Shown here: positions 1 through 4,457 of the stretch, in pieces
Layout: each line of letters begins with the position of its first letter
Position numbering within the stretch: position 1 is the first letter of the stretch
From: UBA10210 sp964408425
GTDB taxonomy: Archaea; Micrarchaeota; Micrarchaeia; Norongarragalinales; Norongarragalinaceae
Direction: 5' to 3'
Length of the DNA stretch: 7,124 nucleotides
NCBI GenBank assembly: GCA_964408425.1
Contig: CAYOZI010000035.1
Span: forward strand, 1 to 7,124
Made by a program: the position numbers and the translations under genes
Notes under the pieces: model-generated
What the model was told of the DNA's origin: nothing
Database searches by the model: none
What the model saw: the letters and a program-made list of their open reading frames with translations, nothing else

Positions 1-211
1 TGAAGTCTATCGAAACGTTGGAGAAAGTCACTGCGGAAATCTTGAGGGCGATGTCGGTAGTCTCGTAAACGCTTGCGGAAACGGTTCCGGTAGGCGAGGC
101 GGTCAAGCCCGTGGCCTGGATTTTTCCGTACAACACCCAAGTTCCCAAAAGAGTTACAGCCAACGCGAACAAGACGATTGTCACGAGCGTGTTGTTGGAA
201 ATGTCCGCCAT
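1..211 (-). CDS. N-terminal part of a signal-anchored surface/secreted protein (truncated by window edge)
   Basis: Reading leftwards from the ATG at 211-209 gives 70 uninterrupted residues that run off the left edge. The protein begins MADISNNTLV, followed by a hydrophobic stretch at about residues 9-28 that would act as a signal peptide or membrane anchor. After it the chain becomes Thr/Ser/Val-rich (for example TASPTGTVSAS at about 37-47), with alternating hydrophobic residues as in extracytoplasmic beta-rich domains. A G-rich Shine-Dalgarno site (GAGGGGGT, 219-226) lies 7 bases upstream, which fixes the start. Short proteins with this kind of N-terminus followed by beta-rich tails are common among predicted surface proteins of DPANN archaea, from general knowledge. 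No specific family is recognised. The next gene upstream (293-499) also starts Met-Ala-Asp plus a hydrophobic segment, so the two may belong to one surface-protein group. Confidence 0.78.
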   Translation of the reverse strand, partial: MADISNNTLVTIVLFALAVTLLGTWVLYGKIQATGLTASPTGTVSASVYETTDIALKISAVTFSNVSIDF

Positions 212-292
212 TATTCCTACCCCCTCTAGATTATTTAAGCCTTCAAACTAGATTTTATCCTAATATCAAACTGTTTCCGCTCTTTTTTAATA
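212..292 (-). promoter_or_regulatory. Leader/promoter region of the truncated left-edge gene
   Basis: This 81-base AT-rich gap lies between two minus-strand genes. On the minus strand it holds a ribosome binding site GAGGGGGT (219-226). It also has two TATA-like elements: GGATAAAATC (251-260), which would place transcription start near 230 and leave a short leader containing the binding site, and GCTTAAATAA (231-240), which would give an almost leaderless transcript. The first fits the binding site better. No oligo-T terminator follows the stop of the 293-499 gene, so read-through is also possible. Confidence 0.4.
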
Positions 293-499
293 CTATCCCG
301 TTAGGACGTTTGTGCTAACCAGCCCCGTTGCAGGCCCTGGGGATTCTGGGTTGTAAACAATTGCAACAACCTGCCCTCGGCTGAAGTCCTTGTTGTACGT
401 TTCAACCAGCTGGTTTTCGTATGCGAAATAAACAGAAGAAAAACTCCACGCCATTGCCAGAACCAAAACCGCAACGAGCAAAATCCGCCAATCCGCCAT
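293..499 (-). CDS. Small membrane-anchored or secreted protein, 68 aa, unknown function
   Basis: The reading frame runs from ATG (499-497) to TAG (295-293). The protein starts MADWRILLVAVLVLAMAW, so a single hydrophobic segment at about residues 5-23 forms a signal peptide or anchor. About 45 polar residues follow and end in a Pro/Gly/Thr-rich tail. The downstream part would lie outside the cell if the N-terminus is an anchor. The frame stays open for 10 more codons up to an ATG at 529, but the strong GGAGGGTG site (507-514) lies inside that extension and 7 bases before the chosen ATG, and the TATA box implies transcription starts downstream of 529. No cysteine remains in the 68-residue form and no known domain is recognised. 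It is divergent from the glycosyltransferase gene at 574 and may share its promoter element. Function unknown; an envelope or pilin-like small protein is possible. Confidence 0.72.
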   Translation of the reverse strand: MADWRILLVAVLVLAMAWSFSSVYFAYENQLVETYNKDFSRGQVVAIVYNPESPGPATGLVSTNVLTG

Positions 500-506
500 C
501 GTTTCA

Positions 507-514
507 CACCCTCC
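507..514 (-). promoter_or_regulatory. Shine-Dalgarno site deciding the start of the 68-aa gene
   Basis: The minus strand reads GGAGGGTG, close to the archaeal consensus GGAGGTGA, with 7 bases between it and the ATG at 499. It makes the internal ATG the start rather than the ATG at 529. Confidence 0.7.
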
Positions 515-535
515 TAGCAATAAAAGCATTTGAGG

Positions 536-546
536 AAAATATTTAA
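536..546. promoter_or_regulatory. Near-palindromic TATA element between divergent genes
   Basis: The plus strand reads AAAATATTTAA, containing the perfect palindrome AAATATTT, so both strands present an archaeal TATA-like box. Using the usual distance of about 26 bases from box centre to start, the minus-strand transcript would begin near 516. That leaves a leader of about 17 bases carrying the GGAGGGTG site. The plus-strand transcript would begin near 567-570, just before the GTG at 574, giving an almost leaderless message. The geometry fits both genes; shared use is inferred. Confidence 0.5.
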
Positions 547-573
547 CCCTTTCCCTATCCGCCCTTCCTAGCA

Positions 574-1344
574 GTGCAAACGTTTTTCAACGCCATGCCG
601 TTTCTGTATTTCATGATTTCCCGCACCCAGGGTTTAAACCATCGGATTTCCGTGATTATCCCGACCTACAATGAAGAGGAAAACATAGGAAATACGCTGC
701 GCGAGTTGAGAAAGCTTCTTCCAACCGCCGAATTCATAGTCGCCGACGGGCGTAGCACCGACAATACGGTGAAAATAGCGAAAAAACTTGCTGATCGGGT
801 TGTTTTTGAAAAGCTCAAGCCCGGCCAGAGGGGTTCGATTGCAGGAGGGCGGAATGCCGGGGCGAAAGCTTCGAAAAACAGCTATCTCTTGTTTTGCGAT
901 GCGGACAACGTCCCGCCGAAAGGGTTTTACTCGCGGATGATAGAGGAATTCGAAAAGCCGGAAGTCGTGGGTTTCGGGGGGAAGGTCATCCCCAAAAACG
1001 CGACATTTATCCAACGGCTGGTTTTCGAGTTTTTCAACGTGATCGTGGGTTTGTCGGTTTTATTCAAAAAACCTTCCATAGCCGGAAACGCGGCGGCTTA
1101 CAAGAAAAAGCCTTTTTTCGCGGTAGGGGGTTTCGACACTAGCATGCAGGCGTCGGAAGACCAGGACTTGTGCCAGAGGATTTCGAAAAAAGGACTGGTG
1201 GTATACGATTCGAAAGTCGTGACGTTCACTTCAAACCGCCGATTGGCGAAATTCGGGTTGATGGGCTTGATATGGGACTGGGGGGTTATAACGCTTAATT
1301 TCATCGTTGGAAAGAAGACCGAGCATTACGAACTCGCGCGTTGA
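574..1344 (+). CDS. Glycosyltransferase family 2 (GT-A fold), about 250 aa
   Basis: This is a family-2 glycosyltransferase, which moves a sugar from an activated donor (nucleotide-sugar or lipid-phosphate sugar) to an unknown acceptor. The nucleotide-binding start SVIIPTYNEEENIG lies at about residues 26-39 and VADGRSTDNT at 57-65. The metal-binding DxD is FCDADN (D109, D111) and the acceptor-side acidic motif is ASEDQDLCQR (E195, D196). There is no long C-terminal membrane domain; hydrophobic patches at about 148-164 and 228-246 suggest peripheral membrane contact. The start is uncertain. The longest frame uses GTG at 574, and in-frame ATGs lie at 595 and 613, close to the conserved core. 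None has a visible Shine-Dalgarno site, which agrees with a near-leaderless transcript from the TATA element at 536-546. It converges on the gene ending at 1355 and is not part of the minus-strand cluster. Donor and acceptor cannot be read from sequence. Confidence 0.9.
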   Translation: MQTFFNAMPFLYFMISRTQGLNHRISVIIPTYNEEENIGNTLRELRKLLPTAEFIVADGRSTDNTVKIAKKLADRVVFEKLKPGQRGSIAGGRNAGAKASKNSYLLFCDADNVPPKGFYSRMIEEFEKPEVVGFGGKVIPKNATFIQRLVFEFFNVIVGLSVLFKKPSIAGNAAAYKKKPFFAVGGFDTSMQASEDQDLCQRISKKGLVVYDSKVVTFTSNRRLAKFGLMGLIWDWGVITLNFIVGKKTEHYELAR

Positions 1345-1354
1345 AAGAAAAAAA
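1344..1354 (-). terminator. Oligo-T terminator of the minus-strand cluster
   Basis: Immediately after the TGA stop of the thioredoxin-fold gene the minus strand reads TTTTTTTCTTT. Archaeal RNA polymerase terminates on such T-tracts without a hairpin. It lies in the 10-base gap to the convergent glycosyltransferase gene and overlaps that gene's stop codon by one base. Confidence 0.6.
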
Positions 1355-2008
1355 TCAGCAGGCTATCCTTTCCAATTCCGCTTTCTTCACGACGTAATCG
1401 AACTTTTCCTTTCCATTGACGACTATCGACGGCGTTTTCGCTATCCCGTACTGGCGCAAGAGAATATCGACAGCAGTCACGTTCAAGTTGGTCGGAAGCG
1501 CGAATACCAGCGTATTCGGGCACTGTTTTTTCAAAGCCAAAAGCTCTTGCGACTGGAGGAAGCAATCGGCGCAAGCCTGCTGGTCCGGATAGAAATACAA
1601 AACAGTTTTCGTATCCAGAGCGCATTGCTTGTTGAGCGTGACCGCGCTAAGCCACAATTCGGCGCTGTACAATACAAACTGCCTTTTCAGCGAGAAAAAG
1701 CCGGAATCCAAGCGGTTTGCGGCCCTCAGCTTTTCCAGATTCTCCCCTATCGCCCCGACCTTGTCGATTTGGCTGTTCAACTGGATCGGGAAATAGGAAC
1801 AAAACGCCGGATCGTCCTTGAACGCGTTGTAATACGCGAGAGCCACCCTGGCCTCATCGGCCTGTATCTTCAACTCATCCAATTGCCCGCGCACTTCGGA
1901 AATGCGCTGCTCATCCAAAAACCAGCCTGCGCTTATCCCCACGAGGAAAATGACCAGCGTTATCGCCGCAGCCTTCCAAAAAACACCGGAGCTTATTTCC
2001 GAAACCAT
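1355..2008 (-). CDS. Membrane-anchored thioredoxin-fold protein with CxxC motif, 217 aa
   Basis: The N-terminus has one membrane segment at about residues 12-30. A charged, heptad-like helical stretch (about 32-60) looks like a coiled coil, and a less conserved linker follows. The C-terminal domain from about 133 looks like a thioredoxin fold. A beta strand KTVLYFYPDQQ leads to C146-A-D-C149 at the start of a helix, a second strand reads TLVFALP (about 166-172), and KTPSIVVNGK (191-200) carries the expected cis-proline (P193) before a strand. C70, C129, C163 and C217 are extra, C217 being the last residue. The likely role is thiol-disulfide exchange, with the catalytic domain tethered to the membrane, probably on the outer face, but topology is inferred. 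Its ATG is 10 bases after the stop of the upstream glycosyltransferase, and its binding site GGTGA (2019-2023) overlaps that stop, so the two are co-transcribed. It is last in the cluster. A structural rather than redox role cannot be excluded. Confidence 0.82.
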   Translation of the reverse strand: MVSEISSGVFWKAAAITLVIFLVGISAGWFLDEQRISEVRGQLDELKIQADEARVALAYYNAFKDDPAFCSYFPIQLNSQIDKVGAIGENLEKLRAANRLDSGFFSLKRQFVLYSAELWLSAVTLNKQCALDTKTVLYFYPDQQACADCFLQSQELLALKKQCPNTLVFALPTNLNVTAVDILLRQYGIAKTPSIVVNGKEKFDYVVKKAELERIAC

Positions 2009-2018
2009 TTTTATTTTT

Positions 2019-2023
2019 TCACC
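2019..2023 (-). promoter_or_regulatory. Shine-Dalgarno site overlapping the upstream stop codon
   Basis: The minus strand reads GGTGA, whose last three bases are the TGA stop of the GT2 gene. It lies 10 bases before the ATG of the thioredoxin-fold gene. This arrangement suggests translational coupling. Confidence 0.55.
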
Positions 2024-3278
2024 AAGCCGGTTTTTTATTCAACGCCCACTTCGCTATTCCCGCGCCCCAAGATATCGTAATGATGAAACTGTATAAAAGC
2101 AGGAAGCCGAAGTAGACCGGCGTGTGGGTAATCTTGAACTCCTCGCCGGCCGCCTTGAAACTGTACCTCAACCCCAGCATTACGACGATTATATAGAAAG
2201 CCACGAGGATTATTTCGACGTTCAGCCAGTACAACGGGTTCAAGTCGAATGAAACCGAGGGAACGGCGTAACCGAAGAAAAAGCTGTTTGCAAAACCCCA
2301 CGCTATTGCCGCTATTTTTCCTCCAATGTCTATGAATATCCTCGCCAGAACGAAAATCGCGAACAACACGGCTATGAAATTGGCGGGAAGCGTGAACCAG
2401 CCGAGATTCCCGAACTTCCTGTTGAAAAACATGTGGGAATACTTGCGCGCGTTGTAAACAGCCCCGTAATACCACCTTATCCTCTGCCTCAGCAAACCGC
2501 GTATGGAATAAGGCGATTCGCTCCAGACGAGCGCGTCGAACGCGTTTTCTATCCGGAAACCTTCTTCCTGCAAGTGCAAGGCCATTTCCGTATCCTCGGC
2601 CGCGTTGCCCTCGTCGAACCCGCCGGTTTTCTTCAAGGCTTTTCTTGAAAAAATGCTGAGGGGCCCCGGCGTGCAGTGGATTCCGTTCAAAAACGCCGCG
2701 GTTTTCCTCGTGTAATTCATGCTCAAGTATTCCACGTACTGCAAAAACTGGAGGAACGATTTCGGAGCGCCGACTTTCACCGACGCCGTAACCGCCCCGA
2801 CCTTTTCATCGGCAAAAAAAGGAATCATTTTCCTAAGGGCGTTTTCATCCGGATGGGAGTCCGCATCTATCGTCGCCACGAGCTTTCCTTCCGCAAGGGA
2901 AATGCCCCTGTTCAACGCAGAAGCTTTCCCCCTGTTTTCCTGCGAAACGATTTTTATTTTAATCCCCGTTCTTTTTTCCAGCTCTTTCGCTTTAGCCCCG
3001 GCTTTTTCCAGAGTATCGTCATTGCTCCCGTCGTTCACGACGATAACCTCCATCTTGCCGGAAGGATAGTTCAAACGCGCGACTTTCTCCAAGCAACCTT
3101 CTATAGTGTCGCTCTCGTCGAAGGCGGGAATGACTATCGAAACGAAAGGGAGGGTTTTAGGCATGGCTTTCCTGGTTTTTATCTTATCGCGGTTTTCCAA
3201 AAACGAAATCAGGAACACTAGCGAGATGAAGAGGAACAACACGTTGGAGAAAACGAAAATCCACCCGCTCAAATCCAT
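2019..3278 (-). CDS. Membrane-embedded processive-type family-2 glycosyltransferase, 419 aa
   Basis: One N-terminal membrane segment (about residues 6-26) is followed by a GT-A domain: VSIVIPAFDESDTIE (46-60), VNDGSNDDT (81-89), ENRGKASALNRG (114-125), the metal-binding IDADS (D138, D140), and GGFDEGNAAEDTEM (219-232, with E228/D229 as likely acid/base residues). QRIRW (265-269) matches the QxxRW motif of processive beta-glycosyltransferases such as cellulose, chitin, hyaluronan and poly-GlcNAc synthases. About four further membrane segments follow (roughly 298-317, 321-338, 350-370, 387-407). Length and layout resemble the poly-N-acetylglucosamine synthases IcaA/PgaC (about 410-440 aa), but the polymer is not predictable. 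It would extend a polysaccharide at the cytoplasmic face and perhaps pass it through the membrane. The start is supported by GAGGG seven A residues upstream. It sits 15 bases after the GT4 gene in a tight minus-strand cluster. A non-processive GT2 that glycosylates lipids is the alternative. Confidence 0.92.
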   Translation of the reverse strand: MDLSGWIFVFSNVLFLFISLVFLISFLENRDKIKTRKAMPKTLPFVSIVIPAFDESDTIEGCLEKVARLNYPSGKMEVIVVNDGSNDDTLEKAGAKAKELEKRTGIKIKIVSQENRGKASALNRGISLAEGKLVATIDADSHPDENALRKMIPFFADEKVGAVTASVKVGAPKSFLQFLQYVEYLSMNYTRKTAAFLNGIHCTPGPLSIFSRKALKKTGGFDEGNAAEDTEMALHLQEEGFRIENAFDALVWSESPYSIRGLLRQRIRWYYGAVYNARKYSHMFFNRKFGNLGWFTLPANFIAVLFAIFVLARIFIDIGGKIAAIAWGFANSFFFGYAVPSVSFDLNPLYWLNVEIILVAFYIIVVMLGLRYSFKAAGEEFKITHTPVYFGFLLLYSFIITISWGAGIAKWALNKKPAW

Positions 3279-3285
3279 TTTTTTT

Positions 3286-3290
3286 CCCTC
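3286..3290 (-). promoter_or_regulatory. Shine-Dalgarno site of the membrane GT2
   Basis: The minus strand reads GAGGG followed by exactly seven A residues and the ATG at 3278. The site lies within the 15-base gap after the TAA of the GT4 gene and fixes the GT2 start. Confidence 0.6.
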
Positions 3291-3293
3291 GTT

Positions 3294-4442
3294 TTACAAT
3301 ACCCTTGCGTAAGCCTTCAACAGTTTGGACGTGCTTTTTTCCACCGTGTATTCCAACGCGGTTTTCCTGGCGGATTCGGAAAGCATATCCCATTTTTTCC
3401 TCGGGGATTTCAAAACCCCGCATATCTTTTCCGCGCATTCGCCGTCGTTTCCGGGCTGGAACAAAAACCCGTTCTTCCCCTCCCTGACGGCTTCGGGAAT
3501 GGCCATCGCATTCGCCCCCACAACCGGCTTTCCGCAGGCCATCGCCTCCAAAACAGCCAGCCCCTGGGTTTCGAAAGTAGAAGCGGTGGCGAAACAATCG
3601 GCAGCCGCGTAGTAAAACGGCAAATCCTCGCTTTTCAGGAAACCCGTGAAAACAATGTTTTTCCCGAGAAGCCCCTCTTCCTTCGCGAGCTTTTCCAGCC
3701 CCTTTCTCGCAGGCCCGTCGCCGGTAATAACGAATTTCGTTTCGAAATCCCTGCCGCACTCCTGCAAAACCTGCGAAGCGGCTTTTATGATAACCTCGAC
3801 GTTCTTCTCCTGGCTCAAGCGCCCCGCGACCATCACTATCTTTTCCGCGCCCAGCGCGTTCTTCACTATGCTTCCGTCGAGGGAAGTGTTGAAACGGCGT
3901 TCGTCAATCGCGTTGGGAACGACGACGCTGTCTATTCCTTTCGAAGATAGCACTTGCCGGATCGCGCTGGAAGGGCAGGTTACCAAATCGAATCGGGAGT
4001 AAAACGCCTTCACCGCCCTCCACAATATCCTCTCCGCGGTTTTTCCGGCCATTTTCTTGGCTGCAAGCGGAACCATCGTGTGGAAAGTTCCGACGAGCGG
4101 AATCTTCAAATCACTGGACGTTTTTATTGCCGCAAGCCCCATGCTCGCAAGCGCGTGGCAGTGCACGAGATCCAGCTTTTTTTCCTTCGCTATTTCCGAA
4201 GCGGAAGAGTAAGGGAAAAGCGCGATCTTGTATTGCGGGTATAACGGGAATTTCGCGGAACGGAAGAAAAACACGCGCTTGTCCTCGTTCTCCATCCTAG
4301 CCTTCCTGTCGCCCGAAGAGAAAACGAAAACCTTGTGCCCGCGCTTTTCCAGCTCGCCCCTGTAGTTGAGCATTGACGTGACAACCCCGTCGATGTTGGG
4401 CAGGTACGTGTCCGTGAAAAAACCGACGTTGACGCTTTTCAT
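3294..4442 (-). CDS. Glycosyltransferase family 4 (GT-B fold), 382 aa
   Basis: The opening VGFFTDTYLPNIDGVVTSM (residues 6-24) is the typical acceptor-domain start of GT4 enzymes, followed by HCH (94-96) and GTFHT (118-122). The donor-binding half contains VAGRLSQEKN (205-214), VITGDGP (238-244) and the retaining-enzyme E-x7-E motif FETQGLAVLEAM, with E291 and E299. CGKPVVGANAMAIPEAV (303-319) follows it. Length is normal for the family and there is no membrane segment, so the enzyme is probably peripheral on the cytoplasmic face. The N-terminal signature resembles the group that includes diacylglycerol glucosyltransferases and PimB-like mannosyltransferases, so a sugar transfer to a membrane lipid or lipid-linked glycan is plausible. 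Substrate is inferred only. GGAGAG seven A residues upstream fixes the ATG. It lies between DUF2070 and the membrane GT2 with 15-base gaps on both sides, so it is almost certainly in one transcript with them. Confidence 0.92.
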   Translation of the reverse strand: MKSVNVGFFTDTYLPNIDGVVTSMLNYRGELEKRGHKVFVFSSGDRKARMENEDKRVFFFRSAKFPLYPQYKIALFPYSSASEIAKEKKLDLVHCHALASMGLAAIKTSSDLKIPLVGTFHTMVPLAAKKMAGKTAERILWRAVKAFYSRFDLVTCPSSAIRQVLSSKGIDSVVVPNAIDERRFNTSLDGSIVKNALGAEKIVMVAGRLSQEKNVEVIIKAASQVLQECGRDFETKFVITGDGPARKGLEKLAKEEGLLGKNIVFTGFLKSEDLPFYYAAADCFATASTFETQGLAVLEAMACGKPVVGANAMAIPEAVREGKNGFLFQPGNDGECAEKICGVLKSPRKKWDMLSESARKTALEYTVEKSTSKLLKAYARVL

Positions 4443-4449
4443 TTTTTTT

Positions 4450-4455
4450 CTCTCC
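4450..4455 (-). promoter_or_regulatory. Shine-Dalgarno site of the GT4 gene
   Basis: The minus strand reads GGAGAG, two bases after the TGA of DUF2070, then exactly seven A residues, then the ATG at 4442. The spacing is the same as at the GT4/GT2 junction. Confidence 0.6.
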
Positions 4456-4457
4456 GT

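Noticed and set aside
500..529. N-terminal extension MLLLLGGCET of the 68-aa gene, which looks like a lipobox (LLGGC)
   Set aside because: The Shine-Dalgarno site GGAGGGTG lies inside it and the TATA box predicts transcription starting downstream of 529, so it is probably untranslated leader.
1307..2080. Plus-strand open frame of 257 codons opposite the thioredoxin-fold gene
   Set aside because: It overlaps the end of the plus-strand glycosyltransferase and runs antisense to a gene with clear CxxC and cis-proline motifs; the product has no recognisable domain.
15..3252. 12-base identity ACGTTGGAGAAA at 15-26 and 3241-3252
   Set aside because: Both are coding for the same tetrapeptide (Phe-Ser-Asn-Val) in unrelated proteins; best explained by chance and shared codon bias.
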